From Ptiloglossa arizonensis (taxonomy: Eukaryota > Arthropoda > Insecta > Hymenoptera > Colletidae), in the NCBI RefSeq assembly GCF_051014685.1, contig NC_135048.1:23516543-23580542 (forward strand): DNA of 64,000 nt, read 5' to 3'. Both the position numbers and the translations under genes were made by a program. The notes under the pieces were generated by a model, which searched no databases, was not told the origin of the DNA, and saw only the letters and a program-made list of their open reading frames with translations. Below, in pieces: positions 46,707 to 59,359 of the stretch; within the stretch, counting starts at the first letter, position 1; each line of letters opens with the position of its first letter.

Positions 46707-49610
46707 TCGAACAATTTTATTCTTCGTTTTCGATTCACATCTTTACATAGAATTATCCACTGCTCGTCGGTACTACACTCTGGGGAACACTCGGTATGGA
46801 AACATTTATTCGCAATTCCTCCCCGAGACTCCTGCACGATGCAGATCCCATTGTGCGAATCGAAATGACCCTGCGCAGTGTCCGTCCCGTGCAGTACGTC
46901 GAGGGTTAAACGTCGTCGGCCAATTATCTTGGTAATTCGCATGTGTACTTGCGCGTAATTAAAGCAACGATCGAAACCCGAGGATCGCACCGAACAACGA
47001 CTTCGGTGGCGTTCCGAACGAGAACGCCGCGCGTTCGGAGAAGGCTGTTTTCTCGTTTCGCGGGGACCGACGACACGGCTGCGCACGCATGCAAAACAGC
47101 GCGAATCGGCGGGCCTCTTTGATCTAGAAAGTCCGAGGGGAACTCGAGCAGAACCGTTCACTTTCGCGATTTCTACGGCGATTCTCTCTTTCTCGTCGCG
47201 CGGAACGCGGGAATCATCGGGTCGTTCCGCGCGTGAACGTGCGTTTCTTATCTCGGTCGAGCGAGCGGGTATCATCGATATCGGTCGGCTGAATTTTCCC
47301 CGTGCTCGAGGCTACCAATCCGCCCGAGCTGGAGAACACCTGGAGGGTAAATCGAAAAAAGAAAAAAAAAAGAAAAAAGAAACATCGGTCGTTGGAAGAG
47401 GGGACACGGCTCGAAAGGAAGCGCCTCACCGAAGATAAGATTGTCGGCGTGGATGACACAATCGATTGGCCGCGTGCATGCAAATTACGCGCCGCTGTTG
47501 TTCGGTCGCTCGGCTCTGCCTAGAAAAAGAAAAAAAAAGAAGAAGAAAAAACGCGTGCCTCCGCGTCCCATCGGCGTACGATTAACGCAACGCGTACGAT
47601 TGTTGCAAAACCGGGGAAAAATGTTACGTCGCGGACGCATAATACGAGGAACGGACGGGTGATGCAACCGTTGGAATAACAGCGCGGTAAATACCTCGCT
47701 TAAAGATAGAATTTCAACGCGGGGATACGAGAAACTGTGTCCCACCGACGTTGTTTGCGTTTCTTCGGTACGAGTGACCCGCCGAGTCTGGAATTAAGAA
47801 CCCGCTGGGCGAACGTCAAAGCGATACAACCACTAACGCGAATTAAAAACCACCGTGTGTTCCATCCACCCTGGGAGTATTGTTTCCGAGTTCGCCGAGC
47901 TTGTCAAACAAGTCCGTACGCGACCTTACTCGGATTAGGTATTTTAATTGCACGTAGCTGAAACTGTTTCAGGAACGATTCGTATAAATTGGGATTCTTC
48001 GGAAGTACGTAGGATTTGTACAACCCCAACCCTGCCTCACCTTCGAACTTCAATGCGACGCAACCGGTAACGTGAATTACAAACTTTTACGTTTCCCGTT
48101 CTGTCTTCGTGGAAGCGTCATGGGTCTCTCTCAACCGTAAAAAGAAGACTAAATGCAATTTAGGAAGCGATTGAAAGTTCGTCGACTGTATCTTAAAAAT
48201 TATAGAATACTGTAACTTGCATCGATGTCGTACCGATGTCCAAATCCGTTTACTCTCTGCTCGGTTTATTGTTCGAGTTCGAGTAACGAGAAAGAAAATT
48301 TTCTCCACCGAGCCTCGGTTAGAGGAAACCGACGATTCTCGATCTCGAAACGAGGGAAGAACCACCATCGTTCGACTTCACCTTTGGACAACTCGGAGCC
48401 GTGAAACTCGATGAAGGTATGTAAGATTTTACCTCCCCCCATCGGGAGGGTAAAATTTTTTTCTTTTCAACGATACTTCCATGCAAATCCGATCCGTGTG
48501 AAAAGAGTATAACGCGCGGATCGTTCCGTGATGAGAGATCATCCACGGGTGGCTCTCGATAACCGACCGGACGGTTCGCCGCGGATCTGACCTAAAAATT
48601 AGCGTAAAAATCTGAGGAAAGCGGCTTGCGCGTTCCAGGCAACCGCGCTTGCAACTCGCTCTCGAGTAGCTCGCTCAGCGTTTTCGCGAGTCGAGTAGCG
48701 GGGCGTGCGCGTGCGCGCTGGTGCACACGAGGCTTTCAGAGGAAGTTTTTCGGTGAGCACCCGGCCGACGAGAGCCTCGTGAGAAAAAAATCTATGCGAA
48801 CACCAGGGTTGGATGGAGTGAAAAAAGTCACTTGTAAGTAAGAGAGCGAACCAGCGAGCGGGAGAGAGAGAGAGGAGGTAGAGAGAGAGAACGATTTCTC
48901 AACTTCCCCGATTTCCAGCCACTTATGGCTAATTGAGTCGACTCCAGACTCTTTAAGCCTCGATTTCGTTTCGAGCGGCGGGCCAACGAGCTTTTCCAAA
49001 TTCCTCAGACACCCTCGAGACTCCGAGCCGCGTTTAGCAACGGCGTGAACCAAAAAACTAATGTCAAGGAGCCGATGGCTACGGGGAAGAGACGTGAAAG
49101 GAACTCACTCCTCCGACCTTGTCGGCTTCAAGAGCCATAAAAACAGCCGTAAACAAGTTCTGTGGTAATCTGCGCGAACGCGAGGGGGGAAAAAATGACA
49201 CGACGCGTAAGAAGAGTCCTTCGACACTGATTTCCAAGAGTTTCGGACCGATTGAGACGACTTCAGAAGTCGAGCAACTTTTTCCACGAAGCGAACCTAA
49301 ACGACCAAAGTCGCGAAGAGTGGTCGATCGTTCTTCTAACCCTCCCGAGGGCTAAATGGTTCGCGTTCAGCCCTACGAGCTCGGAATTTAGTGCCGGAAA
49401 ACACGATACATTCTACGGGACACGTTTGTCCAGAGTATATCAAATTCGAAAGATATTATTTCATCGTTCGATCTGTACGAGTTTTGGCTGTAGATGACGA
49501 AAATAGTCGTGGTTAGAGTATATACTGATGGAACAAAATGTGATACGAATATGTGTAGACTCTTATCGCACGATCGGTTTGCAATCTGGCAACACTAGTA
49601 AATTTTATGG
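46707..49610. other. no gene established
   Basis: CpG-rich unique sequence with A/G-rich tracts at about 47355-47385 and 47521-47550. A small hairpin (attttacctcccc / ggg-agg-gtaaaat) lies at 48427-48460 beside a splice-donor-like aag/gtatgt (48415-48421). The 207-codon minus frame (46652-47275) partly consists of the 36-bp array and has no recognised domain. Confidence 0.45.
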
Positions 49611-49614
49611 CAAG

Positions 49615-49738
49615 ATTTAATGGTCGTTTTTTCTGGGTGAAAATGAAATATGATTTTTTTAGAGCGTATAAACGTTTCATTAAATTATATATTCTCCATT
49701 TTGGAAAACGAAATGACTTTCAGAAAAACCTAATAATA
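49615..49738 (+). mobile_element. mariner-like terminal fragment C
   Basis: gaaaatgaaatatgattttt through ccattttggaaaacgaaatg and gactttcag matches fragments A and B over about 120 bp in the same orientation as A. Confidence 0.65.
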
Positions 49739-52700
49739 TTGTTTCTTGCGCTATAAATATTACTTATTCGATGAGAACATATTTTTTAACATATTGGGGA
49801 CTTCTAAACAAATTCGAGGACTTTTAAAAGTAATCCAGGCCCCTATTGTTATCTGTAACTTCAAATAAACCTGTATACGCTCTGTATTTGTAATATAAAT
49901 AAACACAGTCCTCTTATCGCAGGAACCGAGCATTTACAAGTGCCTCGAATTTACATAAAAGAAAATCATTCGAAAATTCGACATTCCCCATGATAAATTC
50001 ACGATTTGGTAACACTAATAATTTTGGCACAAAGGTACCCAATGTCGCACCTCTTTCCACAAATATTAGTTATTACACACTAAAACAAAAATTTCCTTTC
50101 AATACCTACATTAGGTACCTCTAAAAGGTAAACGACCAAGGCCCCAATCGATCTTCGACTAGTCCCGAGTAAACGTCTCTCTATTCCGTGTATTTAACAC
50201 ACAAAACTCGAATTCCTCCACAAGAACCGGAAGAACCATTGTCGCGATGTCTCGTAAATTTTTCGAACGAAAGAACCGTACCAGAACCAATCTAAATGGG
50301 TCTTTGACCTACGGGTCAAAAGCGACCCGTCCCCGGACTCCATTCGCCGATCAACGTTTACAAAATCGTACAATTACCCACCGCCCGAGGAACGCTCGCG
50401 AATCGACCGAGAGAGATACGTACGTCGAAGTCCCGTGGGCGTGCAGAAAAAAACAAAAGAAAAGAAAACAAAAAAAAAAGAAAAAGAAACCAGTTCGAAT
50501 AATAAGGATAAATAATTTCCCGAACTAATTGCTCGAACTCGAGGCAACAAAGGTCGGCTACGAACGCGCAGGATACCCCACCCGGTTACCCTCGTGCACG
50601 AATGCTTCAGCGACGAAGAATTCGCGAATCTGGGACAGTTTGATCGATAATGGCGTAAACCTGGCCGCGGCGATTCCAGGAATGGCAGCCTAATTGGATC
50701 CCCCTTAAATAAGTATTTCAATTTATCCGCAACGCGCCAGTTGCACGGCACGACGACCACGGGCCTTTTGCGAGGAGGAGCCGCGAAAACGTACCGTGGA
50801 TCCTTTGAAAGACCGAGAAATTCAAAGGCGCGGAACGATTAACGGGGCATTAACGAGCAACGGCTGCGGAATCGACGTGTGCGATCGAATTAACAATAAT
50901 CTGATTGGACGATTCAACGGACAACTTTTCTGTACGTACGTCCCTTTATCGGGGCCGATGAAACGCGATGGGCTCTCGTTCGCGATCCTTTCTTTCGATC
51001 CGAAACGAGAATTCGAGGATCCGCGCGCCCCCTCACCCCCCCTCTCCCTCGTAAGCGCTACGGAATCGAAGTTCGGCGCGAAACATTCGCGACGGTGCTC
51101 GACGGTTAAATAACGGTGAATTACGCTTTCGAAAATACTAGGTGGGGGTGGTGGCGGTGGTGGTGGTGGTAATGGTGGGGGGAGAGGGATTTTGTTTGCC
51201 CGGGCTCTATTTGGACTACGCGACCTACTCGTTCAAGGTCACACGTCGTCTGCAGCATTCATAGCGATGCACTCGGCGTGCATTCTGCGCCGACGAGAAT
51301 CGATAAACCACGGCAAAGGGATTAAAGAGCCTCCTGCACATCTCAACCGCGAAATTTTCGCCCGCCAATTTTCCATACTAAGCCCTCCAGCGGGGTTTAT
51401 GTGTGTACAATCGACGTGCCCGCGTACGTACGGATCGATCGGGCAATTAGAGTATCCACCGGAAATAATTAGAAGATCCGTGCCGGAACGTTTCGGTTTA
51501 CTTTTCGAAATTTCCTTTCGTTTTGAGAATATTCTTCACCGTTAAGTGGAACGATGAGGGGTGTTTAAAATCCCCTTAACGATCGAAGAATTATGTTCGC
51601 ACGTCGAGCAATTAAAGTTTAATCTCGGTGTAGGTGCAGTCGATCGGCCGCAGGATCAATTATTAGTATTATCCTCGCGCGGATTAATTTATTTAGAGGA
51701 TCGTGCACAACATTCGCGCGATACTAACAAGATATTAATTAAATTGACCTTTAGCGCCAGCTTTAACCTTTACGCGGTGTGAAATTATTTTCCACGGAGA
51801 GAGCGTGTTAGGCAAAAAGTGTCGCGAAAATTGGGGGAGAAACGCGAATAAAAAAAATTGATTCTCATTTCCGTTTGTACACATTTCAAAACTACGCGAC
51901 GGGTCTTATCCAATTTGGCCATCGTAGTTACCTTTTTTTTTTTTTTTTGTTGTCGGTAAAGCAGTCTAAATTCGTTCATATTCGAGAACAAAAATTTACA
52001 TTGTTCTTAATAAAGACGATCTAACGTTAATAATAATACGAATGGACAAACCACGTGGATGTTAATCTGTACGTAACAAAGTATGAAGATTTAAGAGATT
52101 TTACGATGGAAAAACAAAACCGCAAGATTGGACTGCAAAAAATTAACGATAACAATTCAAAGATAATATTAACGCTTAAGCGCAACGTATCTACGTGTAC
52201 TCGAACGTGTACTATTCTTTTTTTTTTTCTTAACCGCGAAGGTTGCGAATCAAAATACAAAAACTGATATGTACCGTATATGGTACACCACGCGGTGTAA
52301 GATCAAATTCGTTTACAAATTCAACACACCGGATGTATATTATTCTTGGGAACGTTACGTCGCTCGATGGACGTAAACGGTCCTAATATGGTGTTAACAA
52401 ATTTCAGATAACTCCAAAGTACAAGTATTAGCGCGAGGACAGTCCGTAAATTAAATTGGAACTAGTTATCTCGGCGTCGAGCTACTTCTTTCCTCGAGGG
52501 ATGAAGTAATTGTTCCTCTAAATTATATGCTCGTGTCGGTTGACCGCAGTGTACCGACTATTATATTATCAAAAAGGGAAAATGTCCATCGACGAAAGAT
52601 TCTTTTCATAAAAGTGGTTCTTAAAAGAAAATTATTTTAGATCGACGCATCAATCGTTTCGTATCAACGCAATCTGGTAGCTGAATGGTTAAGAATAACA

Positions 52701-54597
52701 AAATCAACGAACGCGTAAAATTACGTACACCTTCGTCTTTATAAAACCGTCGAGGTGATTTAAGTTCTCAAAGCCCCAGCGTTTCGATCACGTGAAAAAC
52801 ATTGCCCCGTAACGACCGCGCGTAACAACAAATTGGAAGGGACAAACGTTACGTCATCGCATATGTAGGTACGCAATAGCAAAATTGGCTTTACGCTGTA
52901 AAGACGTCTCTCGACTGGAATTACACGGGAAACCCTACTTCTATAAAACACTCCAACCTTCGAAGCATTACGTTGCGCGATCCACGCGTTTATCGTCGAA
53001 ATTGTTGTAGGAATCCGGACTGCACCGATTATAATCGCATAAACAACAGCTTCGTAGATAAATCCCGAGACGTTCTAATTTTAGCGCGACTTAATCACTC
53101 GGGCCACGCTAATTCCACTGTCGAACGTGTTTACCGAAAGATCGGATTAATATATATATATATACAAAAAAAAAAAAAAACTATGATCATTCTGTATTGC
53201 GTTTTCTTTTTTGCGGTAAAAGAATGAAATCATTTGGAGGCGAAAGGAAACTACCGTGAATTTTAATGATGCCGTAAAATAAAACAGATATTTATGGAAT
53301 CCGACGCGAGCAACGCGTTTCTGGTCGAAAGGACCAAATGTGAACAGTCTTCGATACAAGGCCAGTCGACTAGGACACATGTAATTTCAGTTACGTCTCG
53401 GTATCGAAATATTGTACAAATTGATAATAGCAATGGTACGCCACAAATTTTTGATAAGAGCTAATTAGAAACGGATGAAAATTTTATAAATGGCTGTAGC
53501 CGTAGATCAATAATCTAACAATATTCTAAATAAATGAATACATCACGTTCAATGAAAGAACCATCCGTATTGTATCGTTTCCTAAACATGTAATATTGGT
53601 TATTCCAAAAAACCTAGTCGACACTCCGTTTCGACTTTATGAATCAAAATTACATGTCCGTGTTCGTGTTTATGCACGTACGTACGCACGCTCCGATCCA
53701 GAGCACGATATCAATCAATAACAACCATGAATTAATCGCGGAACAAGGGATGAAATTGACAGGTGACATACCGTGGTTGCTTCTCCGAGAGATCGGAGCT
53801 CCCTCGCTGCGGTCTCCTTCAAATTCGATCGGTGATGAATCGCAGCACAAGAAGAAGAAGAAAAGCACAAAAATGAACACACGCAACACGCACGGATTCC
53901 TTTTCGTTTCGACACGTTCGCGTTGACTGTCTTCAATTTACATGCCGTGAAAAACGCGAAATAAAGGGCAGCGAAAACACCGCGAACCGGCTGACACGAC
54001 CAACAACCGCGCCTCTAAAGCTTGCAGCAGCAAACTGGCATTTCTCGTGCAGCAAACTTTCGCGCAAGGGCGCAGCGCGCGCTCCAATTGGTCGCGGGAC
54101 GCGCGGCTAAGCCAATCGCGATCGATCGTTCACCGAGCGTTGACCCCCCTCCCCACTACCCGTATCATAACACAACGTTTCTGTTTGGCATCGCGTCGAA
54201 GGGTGGAAAGCTGGCATACCGCGAGCGTGCATCGAGCGTACCGCGCACGCGATCGAAAATAAACTTGAAAACCCGATTAATCGAACGTGTCTTCTCGGTT
54301 CCTCAGCGAGCATACGCACGACTAGGTTGCTATGGAAGTGAGAAGACCTGGTGACACGATCGAGCGTGCCGGGTGAAGGCGCATGCGTCCACGTGGATCA
54401 CCATGGTTACAGTGAGTCTAAGAAAAAACGCGCGCAACTTTTTGCGGTATACACTTATGACTTATGACTCTTAAATAATAAATGCGTTACGAGCTTTCAG
54501 CTAGGAGCATCGCTTTTCAGATAGCGTTAAGCGATAAATGAAAACAGAATTAGACAACGAAAATCTCTTAGTATGATCACAATGTTCACGTTACGAA
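49739..54597. other. no gene recognised; G-rich and A/T tracts
   Basis: Contains a GGT/GGTG-rich tract (51141-51190), a T17 run (about 51932), a T11 run (about 52217) and a TA/A run (53148-53180). 54007-54420 is CpG-rich and may include regulatory sequence for the adjacent minus-strand gene or another promoter. No coding exon is supported. Confidence 0.45.
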
Positions 54598-54927
54598 TTA
54601 CTGACCCGGGTCTTTTTCAAAAACCGTACAAGAAATTTGAAAAGAATTTTTGCTTACTTGGCGTATAAGTTCCAGATAAGAAAAGTATTTCTGATAGTGA
54701 AATACATCGCCACTGTCGGTGTATGTGTGACAGTACTTCACGTAGCCGCTGTTGACGATAAATTTTTCATAAAGGCTAAATCGTTTTCGAAGATAGTAGC
54801 TCTTCCACAAGTAGTCCGATAATAATATTTCGCCGTAGTAATTTTGCAAATTATAAATGGTGTCTTCCGATTCGAATGGACGAATAGTGTCGTTCAGATT
54901 TGCAATTAACTTGTTCAAAATTGACAT
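54598..54927 (-). CDS. small gene or first exon, possibly CFAP300-like
   Basis: An AT-rich frame of 109 codons in the gene-dense domain, whose amino-acid content is clearly protein-like (start MSILNKLIANLNDTI; GEILLSDYLW near residue 33; SGDVFHYQKYFSYLEL near 72-87; FQISCTVF near 95). The order ILLSDYL, then G-D-x-x-x-Y-x-x-x-x-S-Y-L-E, then K-x-x-x-Q-I-x-x-x-VF resembles, from memory, the C-terminal half of CFAP300/C11orf70, a cytoplasmic factor for axonemal dynein arm assembly. That would suit a flagellated sperm lineage. CFAP300 is about 267 residues, so this would be a short or partial form. An in-frame stop lies about 30 nt upstream of the ATG. Two splice donors are possible: caa/gtaagc ending the exon at 54658, or cg/gtcagt at 54606. 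No following exon was identified. It lies about 500 bp beyond the CTNNBL1 stop on the same strand. The reading frame is moderately sure, the identity weak. Confidence 0.45.
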   Translation of the reverse strand: MSILNKLIANLNDTIRPFESEDTIYNLQNYYGEILLSDYLWKSYYLRKRFSLYEKFIVNSGYVKYCHTYTDSGDVFHYQKYFSYLELIRQVSKNSFQISCTVFEKDPGQ

Positions 54928-55434
54928 GATACAAAGGACAACAGCTTGTAACCCCTACTTTATTCTCACCCATTTTATTAACGTGCACCTACGATATCGT
55001 TCCAAAATATTTCATTAATGGGTGAAAAATACTTCACTGATGGTAAACTGTAATTAATTATAAATTTTGAATACACAACTTTTACGTTTTCGTGCACTAT
55101 ACACTTATCAAATCATATGGCCTAATATTAACAGATTGACACAGCATTGCATCGTGAAAAAAAAACAACGAATTTATCGACTAATCACGTACAAATCGAT
55201 ATGGCGCGAATTTCAAACAGTTATTCGTATACGAAATAAAAATGCGTTAATGTGTACGACACACACATTTAATTTTTTACAAACTGATTTTCGTTTCTAT
55301 GTATAAAAAAGAATATTTCGTATATATTTCATAGATATATTAGATGTTAACGGAGGATAGGGCTATTACTTTTGATAGCAATTTGAATACAGCGAAGATG
55401 TCCAAAATTTAAATTCTTCATTAAAAAGTGTACA
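54928..55434. other. spacer between CTNNBL1 3' end and the next minus-strand gene
   Basis: AT-rich. It should contain the CTNNBL1 3' UTR and the promoter of the 54.6-54.9 kb gene. The 79-codon plus frame here is unsupported. Confidence 0.5.
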
Positions 55435-57745
55435 TCAAAACTTGTCAATTAATTGCAATATATGTTGTTGCTCTGCTTCTCTCCACTCTGAGTCGCCAGC
55501 ATCGCCAAGATTCCCAGCATATTCTAACCGGAAAAAAAGTTGCATATATTACACTTATAATTAGTGGCTTATAATAAAAATCATACCTCTCATAATGTGC
55601 CTAATGGTTTTAAGGGATGCTCTTCTCTGAGCTAAAATTCGTGTAACTCGTTGTTTGACTGCTGGTGGACAACCGGTGCAAGCCTCTAACAGTACATAAT
55701 CTACTAACTGCAAAATGAATAGTCCACCATCCAATCTTCTCAGGTACGATTCCTCTTCGTCTTCATCTTCCTAATAATTATGGTAGAAATTAATATATTC
55801 TTAAATAAAAACTCCTGTTGAATTACTAGCCTTTGTATTTTTTTCGACTTCTTCCACTTTCTCAAGATACTTGAAATGAAGCTCCATTAGTCTATCAACT
55901 TTTTCATAATCGTTTTCCGTGAATTTGCTTAATAATCTCTGACGCTGTTGTCCTTTACAATTTCTTAACATACTTGCTATGATTGACACTACATGTTCTG
56001 CAATAAGAAAAAATATTCATTGTAACATTCTAAAACTTCACGAACAAAGTATCACTTACTTATTTTAATTACCTTCGTGTTCTTCCGCAGTAAGCATTTT
56101 CTTTCTATTCTTGGTGGGAGTTTTCATGAATAAAGGAAATATGGTTCTTAATCCAAGAATGTCTACAAATTTACTACAGTTATCTTTACCATCTGGACCA
56201 TTCATTGCATGATCTAATACCTGGAATACATTATTAAGATTGATGATTATTAAAACTCTAAAACTCACTTCTATTCAATTGTTACCTTAAGAGAACCGTT
56301 TCTAGACATTTTTTTTTCTCGTAACATTAAATTCATAAGTTGTAAACCCTCTCCTCTTAAAAATCTATCTCTATTTACAGTTGCCATTAGACTTGAGCAC
56401 AGTACATTAAATAAATTTTCCATCATTTCTTGCTCCTCGGCCGTTTGAGGATCGTGTCGTTTGTAATACTAAAAGTAATATAAATTGGTAAACAATATGA
56501 AATAAATAAAAAAGGATGAAAAGTAAAATTATACATACTGCTAATTGTTGTAATAGTACATCAATACCGTCAAGTTCACCAAGAAGAAGCCTGTTTTCAG
56601 GTGTACTTTGTAAAAGAATGGATAAAAGTTCACTAGCATAAAGTTTATTGGCATCGAACGGTGCTTTGGCTTTAATTCTTCGTAACAGCCATTGCATTAA
56701 TCCTTGTTTTCCTGCATCAGCACACAAGTCAGGCCTGAACTCTAACAAATTTTCAAAAATAGCTGAAAAGAGAGCACATTACTATTAACTTATTAAATTT
56801 ATAAATATAGTACGTCTTGAATACAATTACCCAAAGTGTTATAGACTCCATCACTTTCCTCTTTTACTATTTCATCTAGTCTTTCTAAATTTTGAACAAG
56901 AAGAGCACAAACTTGTTGTTCTAACAAAGCATCGATAAGTGTATCGGCACCCTCCTGACTTTCGTGTAAAATATCTACATCTGTTAGCTCTTGCAAAAGG
57001 TCCACAACACCAACTGCTATGTCTGTATTTTCGTGTGATAACAATTCGAGTAAAGAAGGTACAGCGCCTAATTCTACCATTAATGGATATAGATCTGGAT
57101 TAGTAGCAACAACATGAAGTTCTTGAAGAGTCTCATGCAATTCAACTTCTGATTCCATAAATCTATTAAAGATAAAATTGTGTGAATTTCAAACTTAATA
57201 TTTCACACATAATGTTTTAAAGGTAACATACTTTTCTGGTTGATCTGGAAATTTTACTCTCATTTCTTGATTTCTAAGTGCTCTTTTTTCAAATAAGAGC
57301 ACCATTCTTTTAAGTGTCGCCTCATCCAATGCTTCCACCTCTGGAGCCTCAGTTTCTACATATTTTAAAATATCTTGTTTTTCTTTTTCTGTTAACTGTG
57401 GTTCAACCACATCATTTGCTGGTGAAGGTAATGCAGCTCTAATGGGTGTGGGAGGTTCGCTACTCCTTATTGGAGTGACTTCAATCTCTCTTGTTTGTCT
57501 TTGACGTGCATGATATGGAGTTTTAATAACTCTTTTTGGTTTTTTAGCATTTTCCCATTCATCCTCGTCGTCTTCTTCTCCCGCCACTGGTCTTTTCGGC
57601 GTATTTGGTGGCTATAAAAATTACGAATTTTATAAGGTTAGTTAGGCTAAATTGAAAATTTTCGATTATAATAAACTTTGGAACATTTCTTAAATAATAT
57701 TTACCACAAACATACTTTGTATGAAAGTAATTCACCGATATCCAT
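55435..57745 (-). CDS. CTNNBL1: beta-catenin-like protein 1, complete, nine coding exons
   Basis: Nuclear armadillo-repeat protein of the Prp19/CDC5L-associated spliceosome complex, known in vertebrates also as a partner of CDC5L and AID. Coding exons, in transcript order: 57745-57716, 57611-57232, 57162-56831, 56762-56539, 56468-56286, 56220-56073, 55997-55827, 55766-55587, 55523-55435. All junctions obey GT/AG and the phases fit, giving 1737 nt and 578 residues against 563 in human. The protein starts MDIGELLSYK. A basic, acidic-patched N-terminus (KKPKRVIK, a probable nuclear signal) precedes the conserved KFPDQPEKFMESE motif. The armadillo body follows with DLLQELTDVD, GELDGIDVLLQQL, FVDILGLRTIFPLFMK and KFTENDYEKVDRLMELHFKY. 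It ends in an EYAGNLGDAG tail. The seventh intron is only about 60 bp. The stretch after HFKYL is shorter than in human. It is divergent from GOSR2. Confidence 0.94.
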
Positions 57746-58308
57746 TTGCAAAGATAAGTAATGTTTTTCTATAAACAAATTAAGTACAATTATTCGATCC
57801 AATTGTTAGCCTCGCTCAGTACGGTTCATTATTGTAAATGACAAATCACTGAAAACAGATGAAAATAATAAAAGCCATTGAAAATAATTAACACTACAAT
57901 AAATTGCTTAATTATATTTGCCAACCTAATATTTGTGTCATTAAAAAAAAATGTTCTGTATATACTGAATCAAACGTAAAGATGTCAGTAGCTTCTCTTT
58001 CATTGAAATGGAAAGTACTGCTTTGCTATTAATTACGAAAGTTTAAAAAAATATTTTATATTTTCTTAAAAATTATTGTGAAGATATTTATTACATTTCA
58101 ATGCCTCATAAACGTTTCCTAGCCCAGAGCTTCTCGCATGCCATATTGTTTATCTTATAAAAAACTTTGAAATGTTTTACCGGACAAATTTTGATAACCA
58201 CTGTTCCAGATGCCCGATTTGACAGTAGTGTTTGCATTGTACAAGCATATGTACACGTCATAACTATTGTGGGTGATAAAGGACGAATGGAAATATTTAT
58301 TAAACAGT
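57746..58308. promoter_or_regulatory. shared divergent promoter region of CTNNBL1 and GOSR2
   Basis: The 563 bp between the two start codons must hold both 5' UTRs and promoters. No clear TATA box is placed for either gene. Short frames here (for example 58106-58387 minus) are antisense shadows. A bidirectional promoter is inferred from the head-to-head layout only. Confidence 0.55.
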
Positions 58309-59104
58309 ATGGAAACGTTGTATCATCAGACAAACAAATTACTTCAGGAAACCCAACATCTTTTCTCACAACTTGAGAAAAAATCATCTAACCTAGACAT
58401 TAAGGAAGTAGAAAATACCATAGAATCAAAAATAAACCTTATCAATAGGTAATTAACTAACAAATTTTTAATTCAGATGCCTAAATAATGTTATAGATTC
58501 ACAGATTTATGTATTATTTATTTAAAACATACATGTATTCATGTAACAAAAAATAACAATTAATAATTCTTAAACCATATTCATTTTATGCATTTATTTT
58601 TTTAGTAATTGTGAAAGGTTAGATGTACTCTGCCTGAAAGGTCCTATATTTCAAAGGCAGAATGCTAAGATGCGAGTTGACCAATTGAAATATGATAGCC
58701 GCCACCTTGCAGCTGCCTTAAATACTTGGCGTAATAAAATTATAAGAAAGCAAAGAGAGGAAGCTGAAAGAGAAGCATTGTTGTCTACAACATTTACTCC
58801 AAATGATCATGTTGATATTATGATAGATCATAATATGCAACATAATTCCAGTTTACAAAATGCAATTCATGGAGTGGATGATCTTCTTCAAAGTGGAAGC
58901 ACTATTTTAGATAATTTAAGAACCCAAAAAATATCTTTAAAAGGGGCTCATAAGCGCTTAATAGATATTGGAAATACATTAGGCCTTTCAAACACCACAA
59001 TGAGACTAATCGAGAAAAGAGCAAAGCAAGACGGATTTCTTTTAGTTGGTGGAATGATATTTACATGTATTGTTATGATGTTAGTTATAATTTACCTTAG
59101 ATAG
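58309..59104 (+). CDS. GOSR2: Golgi SNAP receptor complex member 2 (membrin)
   Basis: Qb-SNARE of the cis-Golgi/ER interface, which pairs with syntaxin-5, Bet1 and Sec22b for ER-to-Golgi vesicle fusion. Coding exons 58309-58448 and 58606-59104. The split codon AG|T joins in phase and gives 212 residues, the same length as human membrin. The N-terminal helix starts METLYHQTNKLLQ. The conserved MRVDQLKYD segment follows exon 2 entry, then the SNARE helix (NSSLQNAIHGVDDLLQSGS, LDNLRTQKISLKGAHKR, LGLSNTTMRLIEKRA). A C-terminal membrane anchor (LLVGGMIFTCIVMMLVIIYL) ends almost at the stop, as expected of a tail-anchored protein. I chose the ATG at 58309 because it aligns with the family start. 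An in-frame upstream start at about 58267 would add 14 residues. The gene is head-to-head with CTNNBL1. Confidence 0.94.
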
Positions 59105-59347
59105 AAACAATCTTTCATTTTCAAATATGTATAGGATGATACAATTAACAGTGATTTAATTAAGGTGTCCCTCTTGTTGATGTATAACAAATGAGTATCT
59201 CTTCTAAAGTTATATAAAGTGTACTATATTTCTTTTTACATTGCAAGAGGATTTAACATATTTAAACTATTTAATAATATTGGATGCTTCTTGGAAATTT
59301 GTAAATGTTACTTATTGTATGTTAAAGTACTTGTATTTTTTGTACAT

Positions 59348-59353
59348 AATAAA
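59348..59353 (+). terminator. poly(A) signal AATAAA of GOSR2
   Basis: AATAAA in cataataaaacat, 244 bp past the GOSR2 stop in an AT-rich 3' UTR. It is the first canonical hexamer that I see downstream of the stop. Confidence 0.6.
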
Positions 59354-59359
59354 ACATAA

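Noticed and set aside
46343..47275. 12-residue periodic open frames around the 36-bp array
   Set aside because: They are open on both strands purely because 36 is divisible by three.
52670..52710. tRNA A-box-like ggtagctgaatggttaag
   Set aside because: No B box or cloverleaf downstream.
54395..54415. Kozak-like caccATGG followed by a gtgagt donor (three-codon first exon)
   Set aside because: No downstream plus-strand exon in reach. Chance is likely in CpG-rich sequence.
55067..55306. 79-codon plus-strand frame downstream of CTNNBL1
   Set aside because: AT-rich chance frame antisense to the CTNNBL1 3' UTR.
58106..58387. 93-codon minus-strand frame overlapping GOSR2 exon 1
   Set aside because: Antisense to the promoter and first exon of a well-supported gene, and not protein-like.
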